Notes under the pieces: generated by a model
The model's input: the letters and a program-made list of their open reading frames with translations, nothing else
Told to the model about the DNA's origin: nothing
Databases searched by the model: none
Shown: piece after piece, positions 1-9,038 of the stretch
Position numbering within the stretch: position 1 is the first letter of the stretch
How the letters are laid out: every line of letters begins with the position of its first letter
Position numbers and translations under genes: made by a program
Assembly (NCBI GenBank): GCA_004348925.1
Contig: RCMX01000006.1
Coordinates: 260,363-315,482, forward strand
Direction: 5' to 3'
DNA length: 55,120 nt
DNA from: Actinomycetota bacterium
GTDB lineage: Bacteria > Actinomycetota > Coriobacteriia > Anaerosomatales > Anaerosomataceae

Positions 1-1053
1 GGCGGTGAAGAGCGCGGCCTTGAGGTCGCTCGCGATCGGACCCTCGTAGCCGTACGACAGCGCCTTGTCGAAGACGACGGCGAGCTTCTTGCCCGCGAGA
101 CGCGCGCGCACCTCGGCAGCCGGGAACGGGCGATACGAGCGGATGCCGAGCACGCCCACGCGCACGCCCTCGGCGCGCAGGGCCTCGACCGCAAGCGTGA
201 GCTGCGTCGTGAGGCTGCCGGCCGCGACGACAGCGACGTCGGCGTCGGTGAGCTGGTACTCCCAGGTAAGGCCGCCCCACGAGCGACCGACGGCGGCCGC
301 GTACTCGACGTCGACCTCGGAGATGACCTCGAGCGCGTCGAGCAGCGCGCCGTGGTGCAGCGCACGAAACTCCATGTAGCCGGGGCGCACGACGCCGTTC
401 GCATCCGCGCGCGGGTCGGCGATCGTGACCGGCCCGATGTTGCGGGAGTCGGCCGCATCGACGATCTGCAGCGGCGCGGTTCTCGGCGGAAGGAAGGCGT
501 CGATCTGCTCGGCCGAGGGAATATCGACCGGCATGACTGTGTGCGAGAGCAAGAAGCCGTCGTAGCAGACCATGACCGGCACGTTGAGGCGCTCGGCGAT
601 GCGGTACGCCTGGATGGTGGTGTCGAGTATCTCCTGGTTGTCCCGGCAGTAGAGCTGGATCCAGCCGGCATCGCGCTCCGACATGGAGTCCTGCTGGTCG
701 TTGAGCACGTTCCACGGCGCCGCCATCGCACGGTTGGCGATGCACATGACGATCGGGAGCCGCGCGCCGGCCGCCCACCAGACCTGCTCGTTCATGTACG
801 CGAGACCATTCGCCGACGTCGCGGTGAAGACGCGCGCGCCCACTGTCGACGCTGTTATGCAGACTGTGAGAGCAGAGTGCTCGGACTCGACCGTGACGAA
901 CTCGGCAGGAAGCTCGCCGCTCTCAACCCATGCCGAGAGCTGCTCGACCACCGGCGACTGCGGGGTGATCGGGTACGCCGCGACGACTTGCACGCGCGCG
1001 AGCTTGGCAGCAGTTGCGGCGGCCTCGTTGCCAGTGATGACCTTCGTTGTCAC
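1..1053 (-). CDS. porA: 2-oxoacid (pyruvate):ferredoxin oxidoreductase alpha subunit, 3' end missing
   Basis: The frame is open from a GTG at 1053 to the left edge (351 codons), so the C-terminus lies outside the window. The N-terminus has the pyrimidine-binding signature of these enzymes (AAYPITPQSPVVE) followed by VESEHSAL and a TSANGLAYMNEQ-type segment, typical of the alpha subunit of four-subunit enzymes that oxidatively decarboxylate pyruvate or a related 2-oxoacid to acyl-CoA while reducing ferredoxin. Its GTG overlaps the porD stop (GTGA), so the two are translationally coupled. The order gamma-delta-alpha predicts a TPP-binding beta subunit just beyond the left edge. Pyruvate versus another 2-oxoacid cannot be decided from sequence alone. 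Confidence 0.9.
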   Translation of the reverse strand, partial: MTTKVITGNEAAATAAKLARVQVVAAYPITPQSPVVEQLSAWVESGELPAEFVTVESEHSALTVCITASTVGARVFTATSANGLAYMNEQVWWAAGARLPIVMCIANRAMAAPWNVLNDQQDSMSERDAGWIQLYCRDNQEILDTTIQAYRIAERLNVPVMVCYDGFLLSHTVMPVDIPSAEQIDAFLPPRTAPLQIVDAADSRNIGPVTIADPRADANGVVRPGYMEFRALHHGALLDALEVISEVDVEYAAAVGRSWGGLTWEYQLTDADVAVVAAGSLTTQLTLAVEALRAEGVRVGVLGIRSYRPFPAAEVRARLAGKKLAVVFDKALSYGYEGPIASDLKAALFTA

Positions 1054-1361
1054 AGCGCACCGCCTTCGTCCGTCGTGCATACGCCGTGCTCGGCCTCGGC
1101 ACGCATACCGATGGCGTGATGCGGGCAGACCTCGGCGCAGATGCCGCAGCCCTTGCAGTACGTGAGGTCGATGACCGGCAGCATCCCCTGCGAGATGCAG
1201 GCGTCCGGGCAGTGCGCCCAGCAGATCTGGCAGGTGATCTTGCCCTGCTTCACCGCAACGCAGGTGCCCGCGACGATGACGGGGTAGTCGTTGCGCCAGT
1301 CGCCCGTAGCGCCAGCTTCGCCGATGCTGGGATTCGACTGTGCTATCTCGTGTACGCTCAT
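1050..1361 (-). CDS. porD: 2-oxoacid:ferredoxin oxidoreductase delta subunit (2[4Fe-4S] ferredoxin)
   Basis: A small ferredoxin-type subunit with two CxxCxxCxxxCP-like clusters: one around CQICWAHCPDAC, the other around CKGCGICAEVCPHHA. It passes electrons from the catalytic subunits to soluble ferredoxin. I chose the ATG at 1361 because AGGAG lies four bases upstream. Longer starts at 1373 (ATGA overlap with porG) and 1385 stay in frame and cannot be excluded. It sits between porG and porA with overlapping ends, as expected for one polycistronic complex. Confidence 0.9.
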   Translation of the reverse strand: MSVHEIAQSNPSIGEAGATGDWRNDYPVIVAGTCVAVKQGKITCQICWAHCPDACISQGMLPVIDLTYCKGCGICAEVCPHHAIGMRAEAEHGVCTTDEGGAL

Positions 1362-1369
1362 CTCGCTCC

Positions 1370-1924
1370 TCATGCTTTCGTGCACTCGAAGGCCAGACGC
1401 GCGGCTTCGATGTTCTTGGCCGCGGGTCCCGGCGGGAATGCCCCGGCAATCGCTGCCTCGACGCTCTCAAGCGTCACGAACCCGGTCGCCGCTGCGATAC
1501 TGCCGAGGATCGCGGTGTTCACCATCGGCGTGCCGCCCACGACGACCCCGGCCGCCATTGCCGAGCCGGTCACATCTGCGGTGACGACGCGCACGTCGGC
1601 AGGAAGGCCGAGTTCGGCGCGGGGCTTCACGGTGTTCACGATGATGACGCCGCCCGACTGAAGACCGGCCTCGGGCCTTGCGACGGTAATGAGCGAGTCG
1701 TCGAGCACGACGACAACGTCGGGAGTCGTCACCTGCGAGAGGATTCGGATGGGCTCCTCGGCCATACGGGTCGACGCTGTGATGGGCGCGCCGCGGCGCT
1801 CGGCGCCGAACGACGGCGCGGCGGTCACGCCGCTCCACCCGCTCCGGAACGCGGCTTCGGCGAGGATCTTCGATGACGTCACGGCACCCTGGCCGCCCCG
1901 GCCGTGCCAGCGGATCTCGTGCAT
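1370..1924 (-). CDS. porG: 2-oxoacid:ferredoxin oxidoreductase gamma subunit
   Basis: About 184 residues. The N-terminus MHEIRWHGRGGQGAVTSS carries the HGRGGQG motif that marks the gamma domain of pyruvate/2-oxoacid:ferredoxin oxidoreductases, a Rossmann-like domain contacting the CoA and TPP-bearing subunits. The start at 1924 is set by AGGAGG five bases upstream; an in-frame extension to 1957 lacks this support. It is the first gene of the minus-strand gamma-delta-alpha operon. Confidence 0.92.
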   Translation of the reverse strand: MHEIRWHGRGGQGAVTSSKILAEAAFRSGWSGVTAAPSFGAERRGAPITASTRMAEEPIRILSQVTTPDVVVVLDDSLITVARPEAGLQSGGVIIVNTVKPRAELGLPADVRVVTADVTGSAMAAGVVVGGTPMVNTAILGSIAAATGFVTLESVEAAIAGAFPPGPAAKNIEAARLAFECTKA

Positions 1925-2066
1925 ACGAACCTCCTGTGGTTCGGGCATGCACGACATGGTACCGCACGGCGGCGAACGACGCGCAAACTCACGTATTGTG
2001 AAGCGAGATTAGCGTCTGTACACTGACGCCACGAGGCGCTTCACCCCCGGCAGAAAGGAAGCGCAG

Positions 2067-3359
2067 GTGCGGAGGCACACCCCTATCACCGCTGCGATGA
2101 TGGCCATGGCAGCGATGCTCATCTTCAGGGCAACCCCCGCGCTCGCCTACAACGAGAACTTCCACATCTCGGGCGGCGGCTGCGGTGGCGACTGCCACAC
2201 CACTGTCACCATCAACGAGGCGAATTGCGCCTCATGCCATACATTCGCTCCGGACAACACGAACTTCTCGGGCAGCGGCGGGGACGAAGACACGAACACC
2301 GACTTCCCCCTGCTGGGCGAGTTCTCACAGCGAGGACCGCACGGCGTCTACAAGACCACCACCAGCCGGTGCCCCATGTGCCACACCCTCCACGACGCAA
2401 CAGGCGCGAGCCTGCTTCCCGGCGCAACCATCATGGCCACCTGCTTCACCTGCCATGACGGCACGCAGGGCTACGGCGTGTACGGCGCGATCCGGGCACG
2501 CACCGGATCACCGGCGGCTGGCGGACACAGCGTCGACACTACGAGCGTTGTGCCGGGCGGCGACGCGGCGAGCGGCGGATCGGCGACCTCCACCGCCTTC
2601 CGGGGACCGAACGGCACGATGACCTGCTCGGACTGTCACAGCCCGCACGACTCGAAGACGGTCGCGGCCTTCACGGGCGAACGCGTCAGGATCCGCGCGC
2701 ACGAGGGCCCGGTGTACTCGAGCAAGCTGCTGAAGCAGCAGCCGAGCGGGGCCACCACGGCCACTGCGGTCTACGGCTCCGACTGGTGCCTCGGCTGCCA
2801 CGACGGACGCGGTACGGGCGGCACCGTGCACAACCATCCGGTGGATTCGAAAGCAAGCACCTCGACGCCCTACTACTACAACTACCTCGCGGTGTATCGG
2901 ACCGCGGGCTTCCCCACCGATGGGCAGTACGAGAGCGGCGCACCGGTGCCGTTGACCAACGCGTTCGTGCGGATCGGCGCCGTCGGCAACGTGCTCGTCA
3001 CCGGGAACGGTGGTCACCCCATCACGACCTCCCCGGACTGGAATGAAGCGGACTTCCACAGCTCACCCTGGCTGATGACGTACCCGCGAAGCCCGCTCCA
3101 TGCCGGGCACGCACCCATCTGCCAGCAGTGCCACGAGGACAAGCGCAACTGCGGGACGCTCTCAGCCGACGGAAAGACAGCGAACATCATCAGGGACGCT
3201 CTGTGGGGCACGGACGCCGACGGACAGCAGCTGCATCCGACGTATCTGCCGAATCCGCGCTTCCAGAACTTCCCGCACGAGACCGAGGATCCACAGCTGC
3301 TGGTCGAGTCCGGTGACGACCTGTGTCTCAACTGCCATCCGATGACGCAGCTGCCGTAG
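2067..3359 (+). CDS. secreted multiheme c-type cytochrome (doubled CXXCH type)
   Basis: 430 residues from a GTG preceded by AAAGGAAG. A signal peptide with an ALA-type cleavage site near residue 27 sends it outside the membrane. Seven canonical haem sites are visible (CASCH, CPMCH, CFTCH, CSDCH, CLGCH, CQQCH, CLNCH). A CGGDCH near residue 38 has three rather than two intervening residues and may bind an eighth haem. Spacing is irregular with long loops, like the doubled CXXCH family rather than a compact cytochrome c3. No quinol-binding partner is adjacent, so its redox partner is unknown. It could be a soluble or wall-associated electron carrier linked to the cytochrome operon near 26-32 kb; that link is inference. 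Confidence 0.88.
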   Translation: MRRHTPITAAMMAMAAMLIFRATPALAYNENFHISGGGCGGDCHTTVTINEANCASCHTFAPDNTNFSGSGGDEDTNTDFPLLGEFSQRGPHGVYKTTTSRCPMCHTLHDATGASLLPGATIMATCFTCHDGTQGYGVYGAIRARTGSPAAGGHSVDTTSVVPGGDAASGGSATSTAFRGPNGTMTCSDCHSPHDSKTVAAFTGERVRIRAHEGPVYSSKLLKQQPSGATTATAVYGSDWCLGCHDGRGTGGTVHNHPVDSKASTSTPYYYNYLAVYRTAGFPTDGQYESGAPVPLTNAFVRIGAVGNVLVTGNGGHPITTSPDWNEADFHSSPWLMTYPRSPLHAGHAPICQQCHEDKRNCGTLSADGKTANIIRDALWGTDADGQQLHPTYLPNPRFQNFPHETEDPQLLVESGDDLCLNCHPMTQLP

Positions 3360-3365
3360 CGCCCG

Positions 3366-5045
3366 CTACTCCCCGTCCTCAGCCTCGCTCGCGAACACCT
3401 TCACGTCGGTGAGCCCGAGCGACTCGGCGGCTATCTCGCGCAGTTTGTACTTCTGAATCTTGCCGGATGCCGTCTGCGGGAACTCGTCGACGAAGAAGAC
3501 GTACCTGGGTGCCTTGTAGCGCGCCATCCGCGCGCGGCAGAACTCCTGAACGTCGCTCTCGGTGAGATCGGCGTCTGCGAACGTCTTGACGAACGCGCCC
3601 ACGACCTCGCCGTACTTTGCGTCCGGGACACCCACCACCTGCACGTCTTTGACGCCGGGCATCGTATAGAGGAACTCCTCGATCTCACGCGGGTAGATGT
3701 TCTCGCCGCCGCGGATGATCATGTCCTTGATGCGGCCGGTGATGCGGTAGTAACCGTCTTCGTCCACGGTGCCGAGGTCCCCCGAGTGCAGGTAGCCGTC
3801 CCTGTCGATCGCGGCCGCTGTCGCCTCGGGCATCTTGTAGTAGCCCTTCATGACGTTGTAGCCGCGGCAGCAAAGCTCTCCCGGAACGCCGGGAGGGCAG
3901 TCCTCGCCAGTCTCAGGGTCGATCACGCGGACTTCGACCTGGTCATGTTTGCGGCCGACGGTCTCGCACTTTCGCTCGAGCGTGTCGTCCGTCGTCGTCT
4001 GCGTGAAGACCGGGGAGGTCTCGGTGAGGCCGTAGCAAATCGTCATCTCGCTTGCGTGCATGCGGTCGATGACCTGCTTCATCGTCTCGATCGGGCACGG
4101 CGAACCGGCCATGATGCCGGTGCGCAGCGACGTGAGGTCGAACATGTCGAACATGGGGTGGTCGAGCTCGGCGATGAACATCGTCGGCACGCCGTAGAGC
4201 GCTGTCGCGCGCTCCTTCTGCACCGCCGCGAGCACAAGCAGCGGATCGAACTGCTCGACGCCGATGATCGTCGCCCCGTGCGTGAGCACCGCCAGCACGC
4301 CGAGCACGATGCCGAAGCAGTGGAAGTACGGCACCGGCAGGCACACGCGGTCCTCGGGCGTGAAGTCCTGTCGCTCACCGATGTAGAAGCCGTTGTTGAG
4401 GATGTTGCGGCTTGTGAGCATGACGCCTTTAGGAAAGCCGGTCGTCCCCGACGTGTACTGCATGTTGATGGTGTCATCGGCGCTCTGGCCGGCGCGCGCC
4501 TCGTCGTACAGCTCATCGCCGACGTGTGCACCGAGGAGGAGCAGCTCCGGCATGGAGTAGAAGCCGCGGTGCTTCTCGGGACCCATGTAGATGAGCGACT
4601 TCAGCATCGGGAACTCGGGTGACGAGAGGTGACCGCGCTCCTGCGTGAGCGTCTCGGGGACGAGGCCGCGCACGATGTCGATGTAGTTCACGTCGCGGAA
4701 GGAGTCGATGATAACGAGCGCCTTCATATCGGACTGCTTGATGACGTAGGCGAGTTCGTGGCTCTTGTAGACCGGGTTCACGGTGACAAGCACGACGCCG
4801 ATCTTGGCCGTCGCGAACGCGAACGTGAGCCAGTCCGGCACGTTGCGCGCCCAGATGCCGAGATGATCGCCGTTGCGCAGACCGATCTCCAGCAGTCCTT
4901 TCGCCAGATTGGTCACGCGCTCATCGAACTCGCGGTAGCTCCAGCGCAGATCCCGGTCGGGATACACGATGAAGTCGCGGTCGCCCTGCTCGGCGACGAC
5001 GTTGTCGAAGTACTGACCGATCGTGAGGTCGGTGTGCAGCTCCAT
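3366..5045 (-). CDS. AMP-forming acyl-CoA synthetase (fatty-acid/acetate-CoA ligase family)
   Basis: 559 residues from ATG 5045 with a GGGGG ribosome binding site. ANL-superfamily motifs are complete: [11 protein letters not shown] (about residues 197-207), YGLTETSP (338-345), the hinge region [18 protein letters not shown] (421-438) and the catalytic lysine in [11 protein letters not shown] (Lys529). It activates a carboxylic acid through an acyl-adenylate and transfers it to CoA. Closest in style to medium/long-chain FadD-like ligases; the substrate is not readable. It starts 10 nt after the XRE-cupin gene, so the two form an operon in which the regulator probably senses or controls this activation step. 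Confidence 0.92.
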   Translation of the reverse strand: MELHTDLTIGQYFDNVVAEQGDRDFIVYPDRDLRWSYREFDERVTNLAKGLLEIGLRNGDHLGIWARNVPDWLTFAFATAKIGVVLVTVNPVYKSHELAYVIKQSDMKALVIIDSFRDVNYIDIVRGLVPETLTQERGHLSSPEFPMLKSLIYMGPEKHRGFYSMPELLLLGAHVGDELYDEARAGQSADDTINMQYTSGTTGFPKGVMLTSRNILNNGFYIGERQDFTPEDRVCLPVPYFHCFGIVLGVLAVLTHGATIIGVEQFDPLLVLAAVQKERATALYGVPTMFIAELDHPMFDMFDLTSLRTGIMAGSPCPIETMKQVIDRMHASEMTICYGLTETSPVFTQTTTDDTLERKCETVGRKHDQVEVRVIDPETGEDCPPGVPGELCCRGYNVMKGYYKMPEATAAAIDRDGYLHSGDLGTVDEDGYYRITGRIKDMIIRGGENIYPREIEEFLYTMPGVKDVQVVGVPDAKYGEVVGAFVKTFADADLTESDVQEFCRARMARYKAPRYVFFVDEFPQTASGKIQKYKLREIAAESLGLTDVKVFASEAEDGE

Positions 5046-5055
5046 CGACGGCCCC

Positions 5056-5631
5056 CTACGCCGGCGCGTACACGACGGCGAGGATCCGGGCCGACGCCGC
5101 GGCAGCTGCCCGAACCTGATGCGGCACGATCGAGTCGTAGTAGATGGTATCGCCCGCATCGAGCAGAACGAGGTCCTTGCCGTACTCGATCTCGATGCGC
5201 CCTTCGAGGACGTAGATGAACTCCTCGCCCTCGTGCGATGACAGCTTGTGGTTGCCGGCATCGGCCGGGCTCACGGTGATCACGAACGGCTCCATGTGGC
5301 GCGACGTCTTGCCCGGCGCAAGCGAGAAGAAGTCGAGCACGCCTCCGTCCGAGGAGGTCTCAAGGCTCTTGAGGCGGGTCACTTGCTCGACGTCGCCCTT
5401 GCGTGTCACGACGGGTCCGACGTTCGTGTCGTCGTCCAGAAGCGTGCCAAGACGGACCCCAAGCGCCCGGGTGAGCTTGATGAGCGGTGCGAGTGACGGC
5501 GCGATAGCCCCGCTCTCCAGCTGCGTGACGGTGCTGGCATCGGTACCGCTTCGCTCGGCGAGCTGCTCGACGGACAGGCCCAGAGCCTCACGCAGCGTGG
5601 TCAGCTTGGCACCGACTCGATTCTCGGTCAT
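5056..5631 (-). CDS. XRE-family regulator with C-terminal cupin domain
   Basis: 191 residues from ATG 5631 (AGAGGGG upstream). Residues about 5-60 form a helix-turn-helix of the Cro/XRE type ([23 protein letters not shown]). Residues about 110-190 form a cupin beta-barrel ([21 protein letters not shown], then [17 protein letters not shown]) that could bind a small ligand. This architecture is common in regulators of acid or amine metabolism. It lies directly upstream of, and probably controls, the acyl-CoA synthetase gene. Confidence 0.9.
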   Translation of the reverse strand: MTENRVGAKLTTLREALGLSVEQLAERSGTDASTVTQLESGAIAPSLAPLIKLTRALGVRLGTLLDDDTNVGPVVTRKGDVEQVTRLKSLETSSDGGVLDFFSLAPGKTSRHMEPFVITVSPADAGNHKLSSHEGEEFIYVLEGRIEIEYGKDLVLLDAGDTIYYDSIVPHQVRAAAAASARILAVVYAPA

Positions 5632-5828
5632 GTGAACCCCTCTCGCGTCCCTGCCACCGCGCGACCGAAGCCGCGTGGAGGCAAGTATACACGGCGCGAA
5701 ATCCGCGCGGGAATGCCGCGGATAGCGAGGGTCATCAATCGCTCCGGACGGCCCCTCGGGCCTGGTCGCCCCGCTCATGCACGGCCTCAGGCGGCACGGC
5801 GGTCGCCGAAGGGCGCGCGTCTGACGGC

Positions 5829-5987
5829 CTACAGCGAGACGATGGCCGTGATCGCGATCGCAGCCGCAGCGATCCCCAGCACAAGGAGCGTCACCCGGAA
5901 AGCCGGCGTCCCATTGGCCACGCCCAGCCAGCGCCACTTCCACAGGGCTTCTCTTTGAAGCTCCGTCAGTCTCGGATTCGTGGGCAT
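5829..5987 (-). CDS. small single-pass membrane protein, 52 aa
   Basis: A 52-residue frame from ATG 5987, with GGAG six bases upstream, to TAG 5829. The N-terminal half is polar and aromatic (ELQREALWKWRWLGV); the C-terminal half is one hydrophobic helix (VTLLVLGIAAAAIAITAIVSL). It is the only gene-like element in the 500-bp gap between the XRE-cupin and CDGSH genes. I do not recognise a family. The ribosome binding site and clean amphipathic-plus-transmembrane layout favour a real product, but its short length keeps confidence moderate. Confidence 0.5.
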   Translation of the reverse strand: MPTNPRLTELQREALWKWRWLGVANGTPAFRVTLLVLGIAAAAIAITAIVSL

Positions 5988-6131
5988 CCACAGCTCCAGT
6001 TCTCGCTCGCATCTTCATGTGCAGTAATCGGTTGGCAGGTTCGGGGTATCAAGGAGCAGATGACAGACGGCACGGCCGGGTTTCATCCGCGCTAGAATAC
6101 GGCCAGAACGCGCCTTTCGGAGGGAATCCCT

Positions 6132-6824
6132 GTGAGTCACGACACGACCGGCATGAGTATCACGATCAGCCACGATGGCCCGTACATCGTCCGGGGCGCT
6201 GTTCCGCTCTTCAGGGGCGAGATCGTCGTCAACGACGCCGGCGAGTCGGTGGGCTGGCGCGAGCTTGAGCGGATTGCCACCGGCGAGACGTACGCGCTCT
6301 GCCGATGCGGCCAGTCATCGAACAAACCGCTGTGCGACGGCTCACACTTCTCGGCCGGATTCGACGGCACCGAAGTCGCCGAGCGCACTCCCTTCACCGA
6401 GCAGGCCGTCTGCACGACCGGCCCGGGGCTCAAGCTGCTCGACGCGCGCAAGCTCTGCGCTGAGGCACGCTTCTGCGACCGGGCGGGCGGCCTGTGGAAC
6501 CTCATCAACCGCTGTGATGAGCCCGATACCTTCGTGCTGGTGGAGGAGGAAGCGGCGCTCTGTCCCTCCGGACGCTACGTCACCTGCGAGGCCGACACGC
6601 TGACGCCGCACGAGCCGGATCTCGAGCCCTCAATCTGGCTGACCGAGGATCCGCAGCTTGGCGTGAGCGGTGCCATCTGGGTGCGTGGCGGCATCCCGGT
6701 CGTCTCGGCTGACGGCACGCCCTACGAAGTGCGCAACCGTGTCACGTTGTGTCGCTGCGGGACATCGAAGAACAAACCGTTCTGCGATGGCTCACATATC
6801 GCCGAAGGATTCCAGGGACGCTAG
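6132..6824 (+). CDS. CDGSH iron-sulfur protein with two CDGSH domains and a central Fer4_19-like segment
   Basis: 230 residues from a GTG with GGAGG eight bases upstream. Two CDGSH [2Fe-2S] motifs of the C-x-C-x2-(S/T)-x3-P-x-C-D-G-x2-H type are visible, CRCGQSSNKPLCDGSH near residue 57 and CRCGTSKNKPFCDGSH near residue 208. Between them lies a cysteine-bearing region (KLCAEARFCDRAG, then CPSGRYVTCE) like the divergent ferredoxin domain often joined to bacterial CDGSH proteins. No signal peptide, so cytoplasmic. The biochemical role of this family is not settled; redox sensing or cluster transfer is the usual proposal. Its TAG shares a CTAG with the stop of the convergent gene. Confidence 0.88.
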   Translation: MSHDTTGMSITISHDGPYIVRGAVPLFRGEIVVNDAGESVGWRELERIATGETYALCRCGQSSNKPLCDGSHFSAGFDGTEVAERTPFTEQAVCTTGPGLKLLDARKLCAEARFCDRAGGLWNLINRCDEPDTFVLVEEEAALCPSGRYVTCEADTLTPHEPDLEPSIWLTEDPQLGVSGAIWVRGGIPVVSADGTPYEVRNRVTLCRCGTSKNKPFCDGSHIAEGFQGR

Positions 6825-7558
6825 CGAGGCACGCGCTCCGCCGTCGCGGGTACCGTACCCACGAGGTGGAGTCCTTCGGGTGTCACCTCGGCGGTCGTGA
6901 TGTTCAGCCCCGTCACGCGGGCAAGCCGTGAGTTGATGAACCCGAGCGCGTAGCTCTCGCCCGCACCGAAGTACGTGGCCGGCACCGTCACCCCGAGGAC
7001 CTCGGCCTCCTGCAGCGATCCGCTGATCGTCGCGCCGCTCATCGCGGCACTCGCCTTCGCGTAGACCGGGTAGCTCGTGCCGGCGTAGTCGATGCTCGCT
7101 GACAGCTCCACGCTATCCCCGCCGGTGAAACGCACCTGTGCGTCGCTGACAGGCCAACCACCCTGGTGGCTGAAGGCGAACAGCGCGGAGACCTCCGCGG
7201 GCGTGAAGGTGGCGTCAATCGGCTTGCTGCCCGAGTAGACCACGTCGGTCGTGCCCCAGGTCTCACCCTCGGGTACTTCGTTGACCACCACGCCGGCTTT
7301 CGCCATGGCGCTCCAGTAGTCCGCCTCGGTGTACGTGACACCCAGATCCTTCGGCTTCGCCGCGTTCTTCACGAACAGCATGCCGCCCACGACGAGGAGC
7401 GCGACCAGTGCGAGCACGATGAGGATAGCGATGAGACAGCCGCGACCCTTGCGTTTGGTCGTGGCCGGCTGAGGCGCCGGTGTCGGCGCGACCTGGACGG
7501 GTGGCTGCTCGGCCACGGGCGGGTAGGTGGGTGCGCTGGTATCCAGCTGGTCGCTCAT
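6821..7558 (-). CDS. single-pass membrane protein with extracytoplasmic domain, unknown function
   Basis: 245 residues from ATG 7558 (GGGGAGG upstream; an in-frame start at 7579 is less supported). The first ~35 residues are proline/alanine-rich and cytoplasmic. A KRKGR stop-transfer stretch precedes one transmembrane helix (LIAILIVLALVALLVVGGMLFV). The remaining ~175 residues are a beta-rich extracytoplasmic domain with repeated Gly/Val strands. It resembles Gram-positive single-pass proteins of LmeA-like or adhesin-like type, but I cannot assign it. Its stop overlaps the CDGSH stop on the opposite strand by four bases. Confidence 0.75.
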   Translation of the reverse strand: MSDQLDTSAPTYPPVAEQPPVQVAPTPAPQPATTKRKGRGCLIAILIVLALVALLVVGGMLFVKNAAKPKDLGVTYTEADYWSAMAKAGVVVNEVPEGETWGTTDVVYSGSKPIDATFTPAEVSALFAFSHQGGWPVSDAQVRFTGGDSVELSASIDYAGTSYPVYAKASAAMSGATISGSLQEAEVLGVTVPATYFGAGESYALGFINSRLARVTGLNITTAEVTPEGLHLVGTVPATAERVPR

Positions 7559-7613
7559 GACGTCCTCCCCTGGGTGCACGACCGTTGACTCCCTGGCAGG
7601 ATTCTAGCATCCG

Positions 7614-7643
7614 AAAAGGGCCGGGCAACGTGCTCCCCGGCCC
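7614..7643 (-). terminator. Rho-independent terminator downstream of the SDR gene
   Basis: Perfect 8-bp GGGCCGGG / CCCGGCCC stem with a 10-base loop, followed on the minus strand by TTTT. It lies about 20 bases past the stop of the SDR gene. Confidence 0.75.
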
Positions 7644-7663
7644 CGCATCGTCGGATCGTCGCG

Positions 7664-8428
7664 CTACGCGCTCAGCCAGCCGGCATCGGCCGGTATGATG
7701 GCGCCGTTGATCTTCACGGCCTCGTCGCTTGCCAGGAAGAGTGCGAGGTTCGCGATCTCCTCAGGCTTGAGCTGTCCGGGAATCGCGGCGTAGTAGGTGT
7801 TGCATCGTGCCGAGCCGGCCGGGTCCATCTTGGACGGGTCGACGCTCTGCATGATGTTGGTCTCCACGGCGCCTGCAGCGATCGCGTTGCAGCGAATCCC
7901 TTCGAGCGCATAGCGAAACGCGGTCTGCTTCGTGAGGCCCACCAGGCCGTGCTTGGAGACCGTGTACGCAAGGCCCGCCGCCCCGCCGCCGACACCGGCG
8001 ACCGACGCGGTGTTGATGATCGCGCCCCCGCCAGCGCCGAGCATGACAGGCAGTACCTTGCGCGTGAGATACATCGGGCCGGTCAGATTGATGCCGAGAA
8101 CCCGCTCCCACATGTCGTTGGAGAGCTCGGCCGCACCCTGGTTCGTGTCCATGACGCCGGCGTTGTTGCACAGCACATCGACCTTGCCGTACGCCGAGAC
8201 CGCCGCGTCGATGATCGCCTCGGCTTGTGCCTGATCGGCCACGTTGCCCTGCACGCCTACCGCCGTGCCGCCCGCTGCCGTGATCATGGCCACCGTCTCA
8301 TCGAGGGACTCCTGGTGCCAATCGGCCGCGACGATCTTCGCGCCCTCGGCGGCGAACCTGACGGACATTGCGCGGCCCATGCCGGAGCCCGCGCCGGTGA
8401 TGACGGCTACCTTGTCTTCTAGTCGCAT
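7664..8428 (-). CDS. short-chain dehydrogenase/reductase (SDR)
   Basis: 254 residues from ATG 8428 with AGGAGG six bases upstream. Classical SDR features: the NAD(P)-binding TGAGSGMG (residues 11-18), NNAGV near residue 88, the active-site serine in INTASVAG, and Tyr/Lys in YTVSKHG. An acidic residue after the second strand (AADWHQ) favours NAD over NADP. It is monocistronic with its own terminator. Family members reduce or oxidise alcohols, ketones or 3-oxoacyl groups; substrate unknown. Confidence 0.9.
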   Translation of the reverse strand: MRLEDKVAVITGAGSGMGRAMSVRFAAEGAKIVAADWHQESLDETVAMITAAGGTAVGVQGNVADQAQAEAIIDAAVSAYGKVDVLCNNAGVMDTNQGAAELSNDMWERVLGINLTGPMYLTRKVLPVMLGAGGGAIINTASVAGVGGGAAGLAYTVSKHGLVGLTKQTAFRYALEGIRCNAIAAGAVETNIMQSVDPSKMDPAGSARCNTYYAAIPGQLKPEEIANLALFLASDEAVKINGAIIPADAGWLSA

Positions 8429-8565
8429 CGGAAACCTCCTGTACCCCGAGATGATGGACGTCCGTGCGAAGGCGAGTTGCAGCAGTGCGTTTGCGAGACG
8501 GCCGCGCGGACGAGTTCGTAACAATAGTTACCCACTCCACCCCGCGCGTGACAAGCCCCTGCAGG

Positions 8566-9024
8566 CTAGAAGCGGCCCGGGTCCGCGAGAAGCCACTCCA
8601 GTCGGTCGCTGAAGTGCTCCCGATCCTCCTCGGTGAACTTCGACGGGCCTCCGGTGCGCCCACCTGCGCGCCTGAGCTTCTGCTCGGCATGGCGGACCTC
8701 CATCTCGGCATCGATGGTCGCGAGGTGGAATATGCGACCGCGCGGACCGATGGCGCGAGCCCCCCTGCCGAGGACCATCGCCGCAAGGCCGGTGTCCTGT
8801 GTGACGACCACATCGCCCGGTTGCAGGTGCTCGATGATGACGAAGTCGGCGGCATCGCGACCGCCGGAGACCTGGATCGCCTCGACGCCGTTGCGCATCG
8901 TGTGACGCTCGAGGTTCTGCGTGCTGTTGGCTACGAGCACGACAGCGTACCCGTGCGCCCGGGCGATCGAGATCGCCTCGCGGGTCACGGGACAGGCATC
9001 GGCGTCGATGAATAGAGTGCTCAT
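8566..9024 (-). CDS. YaiI/YqxD family protein (DUF188)
   Basis: 152 residues. The N-terminus STLFIDADACPV and the later TQDTGLAAMVLGRGA are hallmarks of the YaiI/YqxD family, a PIN-like fold with clustered aspartates (DADACP, RDAADF, TQDTGL). The family is widespread and its function unknown; the acidic pocket suggests a metal-dependent nuclease-like site. The ATG at 9024 lacks a strong ribosome binding site, but the family N-terminus begins exactly here. Confidence 0.85.
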   Translation of the reverse strand: MSTLFIDADACPVTREAISIARAHGYAVVLVANSTQNLERHTMRNGVEAIQVSGGRDAADFVIIEHLQPGDVVVTQDTGLAAMVLGRGARAIGPRGRIFHLATIDAEMEVRHAEQKLRRAGGRTGGPSKFTEEDREHFSDRLEWLLADPGRF

Positions 9025-9038
9025 GGAGTCAGTGTACG

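Noticed and set aside
5988-6018. extended start of the XRE-cupin gene at 6018
   Set aside because: The added residues are low-complexity and overlap the 52-aa membrane gene; ATG 5631 has a ribosome binding site and matches family length.
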